A stretch of DNA of 64,000 nt from positions 122,682-186,681 of the forward strand of contig JANQHD010000024.1 of the NCBI GenBank assembly GCA_028282805.1, in the 5' to 3' direction. Within the stretch, counting starts at the first letter, position 1, and each line of letters starts with the position of its first letter. The notes below the pieces were generated by a model, which saw only the letters and a list, made by a program, of their open reading frames with translations, searched no databases and had not been told where the DNA came from. Below are positions 54,160 to 64,000 of the stretch, one piece after another. A program made the position numbers and the translations under genes. The stretch is from Phycisphaeraceae bacterium (lineage in GTDB: Bacteria > Planctomycetota > Phycisphaerae > Phycisphaerales > Zrk34).

Positions 54160-56139
54160 ATGAATCGCGATAGCGCTGTCTTGAGGAACACTTCCGGTAA
54201 AGCTTGTCTGGGCGTGTTGATCTTGATGTTCCTTGGGACCACCAACACTGTGTTGGCGCGACCCGAAAACGAGTTGGTTACGGCCATGCGTTCGGTCGAT
54301 AAGGCGACAGATGCGTACGAATCACAGCGTGTTCAAAAAATCGTGGGCAAGATCGCCACGGTTTATTTGCAAGAAGACCGGTTCAAGAGGCTGAATATCG
54401 ATGACCGTCGACTTTTGTACCACATCTTCGATCGTGCGAAATCCAAGCAGAACAAAGATCGATTGCTCGACCTTTGGTTGAAGATACTTACCGCGAGAAC
54501 TCCGAACGTACATCAGCGCCAGATGTGCATAACGGAGATGCTATTGTTGTCCGGAGCGATACAAGCATCAAACGGCAATCGCAACCTTCAAGCCCTGTCA
54601 GGTCATATCCACGCGATCATCAATCGATCGGATGAGCAATCAGCCCCATTGTCGGTATGGGAGCTTTGCGACTTGGCGGAAATATCGGAACGGCTTCATT
54701 TGCATGCCGTAGCGAATATCGTCGAGCGACGACTGAAACTTCATGCGCTTAATGTATCCTTAAATCCCGCGGAGGTGACGCCATACGAATGGCTGCGTCT
54801 TAAGAAATACTACTTAAAACACAGCCGGCGTGATGCTGTCGTTGAGCTAGCGGATCACGTCACCGAGGTGTATCTCGCAAGCGATTCGCTTTCGCGTGCG
54901 TTGCGGCCTGACGAACTCATTCAACTCACAGACATGGTCGCGGTTACTGGGAGCGATCGCACGAAAAATCGGCTTGGAGAATATTGGCGGAGAACACTAT
55001 CGGATCGCTCGTTTGTTGTCGCCCTGCCACCCAACCAGTTCAAGCTCCTGTTGATGTCTATGGATAGGCTTGGTGACGGGGGGCGAGCTGCCAAGAAAGT
55101 GCTGATCGCGACTTGGCTGGGCCTAAATAACGTGAAGGTGATCGACAGCGATTTCACACGGACCACGTTGCAGGCGGTATCTGGCGATTTCGGTCCCTTG
55201 CTTTCGGAAATGAGTCAAGCGGCGGACGTGGTCAGCGCCGGCCAAGGTATCGACGACCGCCATCTCGCCCTGGTCGCCTTGTCGAGCCGATTAATTGCGC
55301 CTTCTCGCACGAGGCTTACCAAGCCTCAGATGGAACTGCACAAGCTGGTGCGGCGGATCGATGTTGCCTATGCGAACCAGTTGTTTGCCGCGCAGCCGAA
55401 GCACGCTATCGATTGGACCTCGCGTGATCAGGCGTTGCCGGTGTTCCGTGTCGTGCACAAACCGCTGAGCGGACGCGCGGTGGAACTGGCCGTAGCTACT
55501 GTTTTGTCCTGGGATGGATACAGCACTCAAATTGACGATCGGATCTATGCCGGCTTCGCCGTGCTCTTGCGCGGTGAGGACGGCCAAGCCCTGCTTGAGC
55601 AGAACCTCGAAATGAATGACGGCAAGCCGAACTTGGCTGTGGCTAAAGTCATGAGTTGGCAGGCCTATCGATCTGGGGAGAACGCGCTGCGAACGTTTCA
55701 AAAGGGTTTGCAGGCCAGCGCCGATCAAGCGGAGGGTGACACCAAGGCGAAGTGGCTGTTGGCGCGGGGGTATGCCGTCTCCATGGCCCACGGGCCCAAG
55801 CGTTTTCGCCACGCATATGTCTCTGAGTTCACACGTTCGGCATTTGCCTCGGCGGACTCCGACGCCGTTCGCCGCGATGCCTTGTTAGAACTGGCCGTGG
55901 CCAACCTCGCTAGCGGTCGCTATGACGCGTCACTTGCCACTTTGGAAGGCGCAGCCAGAACCCTAAACCAGAGCGATCGGGATGCGGTGATGGCGAAGGT
56001 TGTTGCTCTTCGTTCTAAGGCCGACCAACTCCGCTCTGTTTTTAGTGATCGCTCTCTTTCTGACGGCCCTGATCGACAACTTAGAAGCCAGCGGCGCAGG
56101 ATCGAAAGAGCGATCGAATATTCCAATATCGAGCTCTAA
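54160..56139 (+). CDS. Exported helical-repeat protein, unknown
   Basis: 659 residues; ATG 54160 with AAGGA eight bases upstream is preferred to the earlier ATG/TTG at 54,124-54,127. Signal peptide about 1-32 (ending NTVLA-R). The rest is alpha-helical with repeat-like units of 35-40 residues that resemble TPR/HEAT scaffolds. No catalytic motif. Codon use is less GC-biased than in the left half of the window. Precedes the giant RHS gene by 123 bases. Confidence 0.75.
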   Translation: MNRDSAVLRNTSGKACLGVLILMFLGTTNTVLARPENELVTAMRSVDKATDAYESQRVQKIVGKIATVYLQEDRFKRLNIDDRRLLYHIFDRAKSKQNKDRLLDLWLKILTARTPNVHQRQMCITEMLLLSGAIQASNGNRNLQALSGHIHAIINRSDEQSAPLSVWELCDLAEISERLHLHAVANIVERRLKLHALNVSLNPAEVTPYEWLRLKKYYLKHSRRDAVVELADHVTEVYLASDSLSRALRPDELIQLTDMVAVTGSDRTKNRLGEYWRRTLSDRSFVVALPPNQFKLLLMSMDRLGDGGRAAKKVLIATWLGLNNVKVIDSDFTRTTLQAVSGDFGPLLSEMSQAADVVSAGQGIDDRHLALVALSSRLIAPSRTRLTKPQMELHKLVRRIDVAYANQLFAAQPKHAIDWTSRDQALPVFRVVHKPLSGRAVELAVATVLSWDGYSTQIDDRIYAGFAVLLRGEDGQALLEQNLEMNDGKPNLAVAKVMSWQAYRSGENALRTFQKGLQASADQAEGDTKAKWLLARGYAVSMAHGPKRFRHAYVSEFTRSAFASADSDAVRRDALLELAVANLASGRYDASLATLEGAARTLNQSDRDAVMAKVVALRSKADQLRSVFSDRSLSDGPDRQLRSQRRRIERAIEYSNIEL

Positions 56140-56262
56140 AGAAACACCTTGAACCTTGAGTCCGGCATGGGTGGGTTCATCATCACAATATCGAACAACA
56201 ACTCTACGATCTCGCATCTTTCCGGTCGTCCACGCGACACGATGGTGCATTGGAGTGATAGG

Positions 56263-59200
56263 ATGTCAACACGAACAGGTTGCACGTTACAACTCTCGGT
56301 ACTGGCTGCGGTGCTTATTGGGACGCTATTCCTGGCCGCTTACTCGTCGCATGCGTCAATCTGCACGGCGGGCACTTGCGCATCAGGTGGGTGCGGTGAT
56401 GGCTGCATACTCGAGTTCTGCGGCATCAAGAAGAAAGGGACAAGCGATCCCATCGGGCCTGATGGCACTTACATCTACAACGATGGGTTGAGTTGGCCCG
56501 ACCTGCCGAACGAATGCGACACGCTCGCATGGAGCTTGGTGAAGCAATTCCTTAAGTTCAAGGGGGGGCATTTCACGAGGTATTGGGAGGACAACTTCTA
56601 TACCGAACCCGGGAAAGACAATCTCATAAAGCGAGAGATCCGATCCGAGCAGTTCGGGACCTACCAATGGGACCCCGCGGGGTACAGGGTAGAATCAGGT
56701 TCCGGCGTCAATATGTATTATGGGCCGGTTAAAGGCGGCTTTCAAAGCTATGTCAAAGAGAAGTGGCCCTCTTCAGGCGGCTCGCCACATTTTGAATGCC
56801 GTCCATGTGAAGGCCTGTATCTAAGAGCCGGACCCGTCTTCTTTGGCAGTTCCAATCTTGTTAAGGAAACACTCACTGCTCCCGTTGAGTTTGACGAAGA
56901 TCAGCTCGCTGAAGTTTGGGATTACTGGCGGACCAAGTCTACGGACACAGGTGGCGGCCATCGTGTTATCCGAACGGACGACCACTCGTCGTGGCCGATT
57001 ACTTATCTGAAGGCTACGGCACAGAATAGCGCCGGCGAGGAGACATCCGTCGTTGTCGACATCGACTGGAATAATGATCCGTCCACGCGCATTCAGGAGT
57101 GGGACTCGCCTGATGATACCGGCCGCTACACCTACACCGAAGAGGGGCCGATTGAAATCAAGATCGGGTACTCTAACCGCATCTTGATCGAATACAACGG
57201 CCCCAACGGCGCGATCAGTCGCATTACCCGGAAACACCAGCCGGTGGGCGGTTTGGAATCGACCGACCTGCAGATGGACTACGTGTATTTCGGGGCTAAC
57301 GATCCGTTGGGCCCCGAGGATTCGTTGAAGCACATCGTGGTGTCCAAGCGGGGTAGCCCCTTGAAACCGGTTGCCTGGGTTTTCTTTAAGCGCCTCAAGG
57401 CGCCGGGCGAAGACCACGATGGGCACGTGACCGGCGTGATTTCTGGCGACCAGGCCTCGCGCTTCGCCGAGGCCATGGGGATCGATGACAACCCATCCGC
57501 AACGTACAGCGAAGCCCAGTTCAACGGCCACGCCACCCAACTCGTGACCTATGACGCGGCGGGCAAGGCCATCAGCATTACTGTCGGCGCCTGCTGTGGG
57601 AGCTCCGGGGGCAAACGTAGCTTTACGTACAGCACCTACGACGGCACGGATTACAACCGCTGGGTACGCCGGGACGAGATCGATGAGCGAGTGTCCGGTA
57701 ACGGTAAACTCACTTACCGCTACCTGAACCATGAAGGCCAGGTCATTCACGAAGAGGTGCGGCTACACACCACCAGCGACAGCTCGCGGTCATTTCACAC
57801 CCACTACAGATACGACGTCACCGGGCGTTTGATCGAGGAGGCGACGCCTGACGCGATCAGTGCGGCCGACCTGCATCCGAACAACAACAACAACAACAAC
57901 GACGACGACGACGGGACGTTCACGATCACCTACAACAGTTCCCAAGGGCTGATCCGTGAATACGTCTACGACATGGACGGCTACGATGGCTTGAAGGCGC
58001 AGTATTACGACAACGCCACTTTTGGCGGGCAGCCCGTGCTTGAGCGGGTGGAAAGCTATGTCGGCAACAGCCTCTCCGAGCTCGACGACATCCCCGAATT
58101 GGATGGTGTGTCTAGCTACAGCATCAGGTGGATCGGCAAGATCAAGCCCGCTCCGGGCGCTTACAGGTTCCGAGTGGACACCAATGCCGATGTTGAAGTG
58201 TACCTTGATGGTGCGAAGGTGATCGACACGAGCTCAGGAACGACGGAGTGGCCGGTGTCCCCGGCTCCCATGGAGCTGTTGTCATTGGGTCATCAATTTG
58301 AGGTGCGCTACATCCCTCCAGCTTCGGGCGAGGGTTATCTGGATCTCAAATGGACCAACGACGACGCCACATACTGGGGCATCTCTCCGCGTTCGCTGTA
58401 TTCTCTGGTCGGTGCGAACGGCCCGCTGGTGGAGACGAAGATCAAGCAAGGCAGCACCAACACGCCCATCACGCTGGAAACCCGAGAGTATTACACCCCG
58501 GACCAACGGCATCTCTCGAATCCTTCTAATTACCGAAGCGACATCGAGCGCTGGGACCTGATCAAGAAAGTTACGCGTTACATCGGTGAGGGGGCGGGCG
58601 CTCAACCGATCACGCAGAAGACGGTTTACGAGTACCCGGATGTGGAAACAGCAGGGCCGCCGATTGTTCCCGCCGCTTTCTATGATCAAGCGGGTTACTT
58701 CCCGAAATGGCGTAATGTCAAGGTTCAGGTCGGTGGCGCCACGGGCAATGAGGCCTGGATGGTTACCCGTGAAGCCTACAACCATCGTGGGCAGGTGGTT
58801 TTCCGGCAGGACGAGAATGGCTCTGTTACGTTCTATCAATACATGCCGAAAGACAACGGCGTAGGTTATGATGAAGATGACAACGATGGTCTGGATCGGG
58901 GACCGGTTATCTATACGATTCGCGATCTGGATCCCTCAACAAGCAGCGTCGACAGCTTGAAATCAACGTACTCGACCCCCAGCTATGATTACGATTTGGA
59001 TCTGGCACACCCCTCCGACAGCGAGACCGACAACGACTACCTTCCGGACCACTTCGAGACCCCTTCCGGCGGGCTGAATCTGGTCACGGTCACTCAGTAC
59101 GATGCCCTCACGGAACGATTACTCAAACGTACCGAAGCGGACGGGAAGGTATCCCACATCGTTCAAATCCGGCACTTCCCCGATGTGGCTTCGATCGATC

Positions 59201-62200
59201 CGGGCGAACCGGCCGACCACCCCGAACTCACGGGTTACCCCGGGACCACGATCGAACGGCGCGTCTACCCCAACGTTTATAACGATGGCGGCACTTGGAA
59301 GACAGGGGGACCGGTTCGCATCACGATTTCTGAAACCGATGGCCGCGTTTTGAGCACGATGACGGCTGCCGAATCCGATCCGGCCAACCCGATCCTGGAT
59401 AGCAACGGAAAACCGATCGCTTCTGTCGAATTAAGCGACCTGACCATTCATTCGCGCACAGACTATCTGTATAATGAGCAAGGTCAGCAGATCGCGGAAA
59501 TGGTGTATACGGGGGCAAGCAGTTACGACAAGCGTGTGACGAAATATGACTCGCTGGGCCGGGTCAGTGAAGAATTGCTCGTGAACGTTCAGGGCACGGA
59601 GCCCGATGTCAGCGACGACACCGGCTTGTCAACTTTCTACACCTACGGCGTCGTCGACAACGCGGGCACCTACGTGGTCGAGAACCGTGTTTACCCCAAC
59701 GCGAACAGCTCGGGCGGTTGGGTTGCGCCCCCGGTTCAGGTTACGTGGGCCGATGCGGAGGGCAAGACGTTGCGCTCGTTTGCGAAAGCGGCTTCCGGGG
59801 GCACTTGGAGCGCAGGCGACCCGCCCGATGCCTCGGAGTCATTGGGAAGCGAAATGGCGCGCACCGAGTACCTCTACGACTGGCGTGGCCGAACCCAGTA
59901 CGAGCGTGCTTACCACGACCTTGCCACGTCGGCTTACTATGAAACCTCTTACTTGGCCTACGACAACCAGGGTCGGGTGATAGCGACCGAGGACCCACTC
60001 GGCGATGTCCAGGCCACGGTCTACGACCTGGCTGGCCGGCCCATCGAGCAGTGGGTCGGAACCAGTTATGCCGCAGGCACGCCCGTCGACGATCCCAGCG
60101 ACGGCGGCTCAAACGACCTGAAGCAGGTGTCCGCGACGACCTACAAGACATGGACCCCCGGTAGCACGACCTACTACAGCAATCTTGTGCAATCACGGTC
60201 TACGCTCAAGGCGAACATCGATACGAGCTACACCTTTAGTTCATCCAGCCAATCAACGACCTACGGCTACGATTCCGCGGGGCGGTTAACCACAACCACG
60301 ACGCCCGACCCGGACGGCGCGGCGAGCGGGTTGCCCCTGAAGACGATCCGAACGCTTGATCCTGCGGGTCGCGCGACAAAGATCCAAATCAAGAGCGTGG
60401 GGGCTTCCGAAACCTTATTGGGCCAATCCGAAAGCGTTTACGACGAGGCCGGACGGATTAAGCAGTCCAAACGCTACAAGGTTGATTCGGGCTCAGGCAC
60501 TAATTACCTACTTACCGAGTACGACTACGACGACGCCGGCAGACAGGTGCGCGTCAAACACCCCGCCGGTGGTTACACGAAAACAGACTACGGTACGTAT
60601 GGCCGGATCAACAGGACCATGTTCATCTCGTCGGAAGGAACCCCCGATAACGCCACCGACTTCGATGGGGATATCGGCTTGACCGAAACCAAGTATTACT
60701 ACGACAAATACGGAAGGGTTACCCAGGTCTTTAACTATGCGCGGTTGCACGACGCCCTGAGTTCCGAAACCGGGACTGTCAGCAGCATCGCCTCACGCTG
60801 GACAACGGGCACGTCGTACTGGTACGACGACGCGGGCAGGCAGACTCACCTGATCGTCCATGCTGGCGAAGAAGGCGGCGACGGTTTCATCTACCAACTC
60901 ATCGAGCCCGGCGCCAGCAGCGACCACATCGTCACAAAAACCGAATACGACGAAGCAGGCCGTGTCAGCGTGGTGACGGACAACAAACTCACGAAAACAC
61001 GCACTTTCTACGATGACTTGGGACGACAAACCTACGTAGTGGAGGGATGGGACGAGACGATCACCACTCCCATTCAAGCCCAGAGCCCCGGCTCACGAGA
61101 CGCGGACGTCAACCGCGTGACGGCGTACACCTACAACGCGTCGGGACAGGTCCTGACGCTCACGGCGATCGATCCTTCCGGGGATGGCAGCGCGACCGCG
61201 GACGATCAAACGACCACCTACACCTACGGCGATGGCTCTTCGCCTGTGACGACCAACAGCCTGTTGGAGAAGATCAAGTACCCCGATGGCGACGACACGA
61301 ACAACAATGTGCAATTAACGTATTACGCCGACGGTTCGCTCGCCACACGCACCGACCAGCGGGGCACCGAGCTCACTTATGTCTACGACGACGACGGTCT
61401 TCGAAAAGCCCAGAAAGTCACCCAACGCGACCAGCACGTGACCGGCGTTCAAACGGACGATTCGGTGTTGGCCATGACCTACACCTACGACGAGTTGCGC
61501 CGTCCCAAGCAGGTCACTAGCCACAGCAGCGCCACCGATGACCACGACACCGACGTGATCAGCGAAGTGGAATACGCGTACAACGGCTTGGGCCAACTGG
61601 TCAGTGAGAAACAGGACCACGATTCTCAGATCGATGAGATAGGCACGGATCATGAGACGCAAACCGTTGCCTATGCGTACGACGACACGATGGACACCGT
61701 GGACACGAACAAGTTCGCCAAGGGCCACCGTTTGATCTCGACCACGTATCCCAACGGCCGCGTGGTCCACACGGTCTACGGCGGTGACGGCGCCAACCAC
61801 ACCGGCCACGGCGGGATCGACGACGCGATCTCACGCGCCAACGGTTTGGCGTCCGACGCCGCGGGCGATGAGGCCGATCGCATCGTCAGCTACGCGTACC
61901 TTGGTGATGGCACCATTTTGACCAAGGACATGCCGGGCCCGAACATCAAGCTCTCGGCCTGGCAGGAAGACACCGGCGGCGTGGGCAATTGGGGCGAAGA
62001 CCCGTTGGCGGGCGTGGACCCAAGCGACAGCGCCAACAACGGTCGGATCGATCGCTTCGGCCGGGTGATCCGTCAACATTGGGCGCAGTACTACAGCTCC
62101 GGCGAACTTTACGCTTTCCGGTTCGATATCCACCACGGCTACGACGACGCGTCGAACCGCAAGTACGCCGACCGGGCGGTCTACAAGGGTTACTCCCAGG

Positions 62201-64000
62201 TTTACGACTACGACAACCTGCACCGCCTCGTCGACTTCAAGGCCGGGAAGTTGAATACGGCCAAGGACGACCTGGCTACCGGGGCCGGCGGGGATGACGT
62301 GTGGCGCCACCAACGCCGCAACTGGAACCTCGACGCCCTGGGCAACCAGAAGGACGTCGACGACCTCGGCCTGGCCGATCGGGTCGAGGGCACGCACAAC
62401 CTCGCCAACGAGATTGAGACGCTCAAGGTCAGCAAGAACATCGCCATCTACCGCTCCAAGCAGGAGTTCAACACCGGCGACACCTCGGACCTGTGGACCG
62501 AGCTTAGTGGGTACGGCTCGGTGAGCGTATCCGGCGGACGGCTGAACACCACGGTCGAAAGCGGCCCGGGTGGCATCTGCCTGGCTTTGCTTGGCGAAGA
62601 CGCCGGCCCCGTCTCTCCCTACCCGAGGATCGAGTGGCCCGACTCGTGCGGCGTCGGCGATTACATGGGCTTCGTGTTCGGATTCAAGAGCGTCGATGAC
62701 TATTGGATGATGGTTGCCGAAGTGACCCAGGTCACCGACACAAGCCCGCTCCAAGGGAAATACAAAAACATCCTGTATCACGTCGTGGACGGCACACCGG
62801 AACTGGTCACCGGATCGTCAGAACTGACGATCGGGTTCGATATTGCACCCGCTGCACGCGGCAAGCGCAACTCGTTCAACGGCAGCGTCGCCCACGAGTT
62901 CGCCGAAGGCTACCCCAGCGGTCGGATCGGCATCATCTCCAGCATGAACGTCAGCTACAACTGGTACTACCTGCCCTGGAACGAACCTAAGAACACCCCC
63001 TTGGGACGCTGGCTGGACCAGTGCACCTTCTATCCCGGCAACAACGTGTTGAAGCTGACCGGCGACTACAAGAAGCAACAGACACCGACACTCCTGAAGA
63101 ACTTCCGCAGCGACAAGTTCAAGGCTGTCTTCAAGGTTACGCGCTCTTCTAGCTACCCCAACTCGTCCGCCCGGTTCGTGTTCGGCGCTAAGGACATGGA
63201 GGACTTTGCTTTCCTCGACTTCTACCACGTGGCCAGCAGCACTTACAACGTGAAGAACGCCTATGTCATCTCAAACGGGAAACTTCCCGAAGCGCTCTCC
63301 GTCACCTACAACGCCGCTCACGTGGTCAATCCGGCCTACGACGACCCCATCTGGTACGCGGTCATCGTGGACCCGGACGCAACAGGCAACAAATACCTCC
63401 GCGTCTTCGAGGGGAGTTCGCGATCGGAGCTCAACAGCCGGATTGCCAGCAACACCCACAGCATGTACAGCGAAGACGTCGACCTGCCGTTGGACGGCGG
63501 GATGATCGGCTTTACGTCCAGGGTTGGCGTCATCTACATCGACGACCTGTCCGTTTATTCCTGGGACGGCCAAGGCTGGGTTCAGGACATCGAAGAAACC
63601 TTCGACACCGACGCCTCGGGCTACGCCGAGCAATCCCCCACCTACGACGCCGCCGGCAACCTCACCTTCGACGGCCAGTTCCACTACCTCTACGACGCCT
63701 GGAACCGCCTTGCGTCGGTGTACCGCGCCGGCACGTCATCCACCATCGGCGCAAAGATCGCCGAGTACAGTTACGACGGTGCCGGCCGCCGCATCGTCAA
63801 GGCGAACGCGGAGACGCTGGGCGACCTTGCCACCACGGAGCACTACTACCACGCCGGCCAGCGCCAGATCGAAACGCGTGACGGCTCGGAACAAGTGCTC
63901 CAGCAGCACGTGTGGGGCCTGATGTACGTCGACGAGCTGGTTCAGATCGGCGTGAACCAGGACCCGCTCAACGCGTTCAGCGGGACGAACCTCGAGAATA
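56263..64000 (+). CDS. Giant secreted RHS/YD-repeat protein, 3' truncated by the window
   Basis: At least 2,579 residues in one open frame from ATG 56263 (GGAG seven bases upstream) to the right edge. Signal peptide about 1-30, a Cys-rich stretch (CTAGTCASGGCGDGCILEFC), a beta-rich region to about 570, a PA14-like domain (about 575-715: LKAQYYDN, RFRVDTNADVEVYLDG), many YD/RHS repeats (for example VYDLAGRPIEQWVG, YDDLGRQTY, YDEAGRVSV), two laminin-G/ConA-like modules (about 2,070-2,430), then RHS core again (YDAAGNLTFDG, HYLYDAWNRLASV). The variable C-terminus, where toxin or enzyme domains sit in RHS proteins, lies outside. Function may be attachment, contact toxin or surface enzyme. Confidence 0.88.
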   Translation, partial: MSTRTGCTLQLSVLAAVLIGTLFLAAYSSHASICTAGTCASGGCGDGCILEFCGIKKKGTSDPIGPDGTYIYNDGLSWPDLPNECDTLAWSLVKQFLKFKGGHFTRYWEDNFYTEPGKDNLIKREIRSEQFGTYQWDPAGYRVESGSGVNMYYGPVKGGFQSYVKEKWPSSGGSPHFECRPCEGLYLRAGPVFFGSSNLVKETLTAPVEFDEDQLAEVWDYWRTKSTDTGGGHRVIRTDDHSSWPITYLKATAQNSAGEETSVVVDIDWNNDPSTRIQEWDSPDDTGRYTYTEEGPIEIKIGYSNRILIEYNGPNGAISRITRKHQPVGGLESTDLQMDYVYFGANDPLGPEDSLKHIVVSKRGSPLKPVAWVFFKRLKAPGEDHDGHVTGVISGDQASRFAEAMGIDDNPSATYSEAQFNGHATQLVTYDAAGKAISITVGACCGSSGGKRSFTYSTYDGTDYNRWVRRDEIDERVSGNGKLTYRYLNHEGQVIHEEVRLHTTSDSSRSFHTHYRYDVTGRLIEEATPDAISAADLHPNNNNNNNDDDDGTFTITYNSSQGLIREYVYDMDGYDGLKAQYYDNATFGGQPVLERVESYVGNSLSELDDIPELDGVSSYSIRWIGKIKPAPGAYRFRVDTNADVEVYLDGAKVIDTSSGTTEWPVSPAPMELLSLGHQFEVRYIPPASGEGYLDLKWTNDDATYWGISPRSLYSLVGANGPLVETKIKQGSTNTPITLETREYYTPDQRHLSNPSNYRSDIERWDLIKKVTRYIGEGAGAQPITQKTVYEYPDVETAGPPIVPAAFYDQAGYFPKWRNVKVQVGGATGNEAWMVTREAYNHRGQVVFRQDENGSVTFYQYMPKDNGVGYDEDDNDGLDRGPVIYTIRDLDPSTSSVDSLKSTYSTPSYDYDLDLAHPSDSETDNDYLPDHFETPSGGLNLVTVTQYDALTERLLKRTEADGKVSHIVQIRHFPDVASIDPGEPADHPELTGYPGTTIERRVYPNVYNDGGTWKTGGPVRITISETDGRVLSTMTAAESDPANPILDSNGKPIASVELSDLTIHSRTDYLYNEQGQQIAEMVYTGASSYDKRVTKYDSLGRVSEELLVNVQGTEPDVSDDTGLSTFYTYGVVDNAGTYVVENRVYPNANSSGGWVAPPVQVTWADAEGKTLRSFAKAASGGTWSAGDPPDASESLGSEMARTEYLYDWRGRTQYERAYHDLATSAYYETSYLAYDNQGRVIATEDPLGDVQATVYDLAGRPIEQWVGTSYAAGTPVDDPSDGGSNDLKQVSATTYKTWTPGSTTYYSNLVQSRSTLKANIDTSYTFSSSSQSTTYGYDSAGRLTTTTTPDPDGAASGLPLKTIRTLDPAGRATKIQIKSVGASETLLGQSESVYDEAGRIKQSKRYKVDSGSGTNYLLTEYDYDDAGRQVRVKHPAGGYTKTDYGTYGRINRTMFISSEGTPDNATDFDGDIGLTETKYYYDKYGRVTQVFNYARLHDALSSETGTVSSIASRWTTGTSYWYDDAGRQTHLIVHAGEEGGDGFIYQLIEPGASSDHIVTKTEYDEAGRVSVVTDNKLTKTRTFYDDLGRQTYVVEGWDETITTPIQAQSPGSRDADVNRVTAYTYNASGQVLTLTAIDPSGDGSATADDQTTTYTYGDGSSPVTTNSLLEKIKYPDGDDTNNNVQLTYYADGSLATRTDQRGTELTYVYDDDGLRKAQKVTQRDQHVTGVQTDDSVLAMTYTYDELRRPKQVTSHSSATDDHDTDVISEVEYAYNGLGQLVSEKQDHDSQIDEIGTDHETQTVAYAYDDTMDTVDTNKFAKGHRLISTTYPNGRVVHTVYGGDGANHTGHGGIDDAISRANGLASDAAGDEADRIVSYAYLGDGTILTKDMPGPNIKLSAWQEDTGGVGNWGEDPLAGVDPSDSANNGRIDRFGRVIRQHWAQYYSSGELYAFRFDIHHGYDDASNRKYADRAVYKGYSQVYDYDNLHRLVDFKAGKLNTAKDDLATGAGGDDVWRHQRRNWNLDALGNQKDVDDLGLADRVEGTHNLANEIETLKVSKNIAIYRSKQEFNTGDTSDLWTELSGYGSVSVSGGRLNTTVESGPGGICLALLGEDAGPVSPYPRIEWPDSCGVGDYMGFVFGFKSVDDYWMMVAEVTQVTDTSPLQGKYKNILYHVVDGTPELVTGSSELTIGFDIAPAARGKRNSFNGSVAHEFAEGYPSGRIGIISSMNVSYNWYYLPWNEPKNTPLGRWLDQCTFYPGNNVLKLTGDYKKQQTPTLLKNFRSDKFKAVFKVTRSSSYPNSSARFVFGAKDMEDFAFLDFYHVASSTYNVKNAYVISNGKLPEALSVTYNAAHVVNPAYDDPIWYAVIVDPDATGNKYLRVFEGSSRSELNSRIASNTHSMYSEDVDLPLDGGMIGFTSRVGVIYIDDLSVYSWDGQGWVQDIEETFDTDASGYAEQSPTYDAAGNLTFDGQFHYLYDAWNRLASVYRAGTSSTIGAKIAEYSYDGAGRRIVKANAETLGDLATTEHYYHAGQRQIETRDGSEQVLQQHVWGLMYVDELVQIGVNQDPLNAFSGTNLEN
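57880..57912 (+). repeat. In-frame (AAC)7(GAC)4 microsatellite
   Basis: Seven AAC followed by four GAC codons, encoding seven Asn then four Asp within the RHS protein. Length changes would stay in frame, so it is a linker whose length can vary by slippage. Confidence 0.9.

Overview
The window looks like a chromosomal segment of a high-GC planctomycete, probably of the Phycisphaerae type. I infer this from the five secreted sulfatases with a glycosidase, two PEP-CTERM proteins (one with dockerin-like repeats), a pseudopilin with the planctomycetal C-terminal signature, a sigma factor with a CxxC tail next to a Ser/Thr kinase, and a MoxR/DUF58/von Willebrand cluster. No tRNA, rRNA, CRISPR array or insertion sequence was recognised.

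Left part (1-16 kb, + strand): the C-terminal 967 residues of pyruvate:ferredoxin oxidoreductase, a dihydroorotate-dehydrogenase-like flavoprotein and a strong terminator. Then comes an outer-membrane porin followed by a polysaccharide-degradation block: five S1-type sulfatases and a GH2 glycosidase, several with start/stop overlaps.

16-24.7 kb: a minus-strand run (coiled-coil membrane protein, FHA-like/repeat protein, Ser/Thr kinase with a TM2 domain, membrane protein, sigma factor) reads as a phosphorylation-to-transcription signalling unit. A divergent VKOR-thioredoxin fusion follows.

24.8-39.7 kb (+ strand): a seven-gene MoxR-DUF58-VWA-coiled-coil-DUF4159-thioredoxin operon, then a Na/phosphate symporter with a PhoU-like tail and a PhoR-like histidine kinase, preceded by possible Pho-box direct repeats.

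39.7-49.9 kb (minus strand): the most interesting region. A Fur-like 15-bp palindrome sits inside a candidate promoter ahead of a pseudopilin, two PEP-CTERM surface proteins, an unknown protein, a polytopic membrane protein, an ExbB-like channel, a DUF2149 protein with an ExbD-like Asp in its membrane helix, and a membrane-anchored CobN-like protein. The last four match the order of hmuT-hmuU-hmuV/hmuS-type heme dechelation loci of Bacteroidetes, but no TonB receptor or HmuY is present; PEP-CTERM proteins occupy that place. I infer an iron-regulated tetrapyrrole/heme-iron acquisition system of a new layout.

49.9-64 kb: a visibly less GC-rich accessory region with decayed genes (an RHS-module fragment, a one-base frameshifted small gene, an FG-GAP repeat remnant), a MauE/DUF1573 fusion, two unrecognised genes behind a structured leader, and a giant secreted RHS/YD-repeat protein that runs off the right edge.
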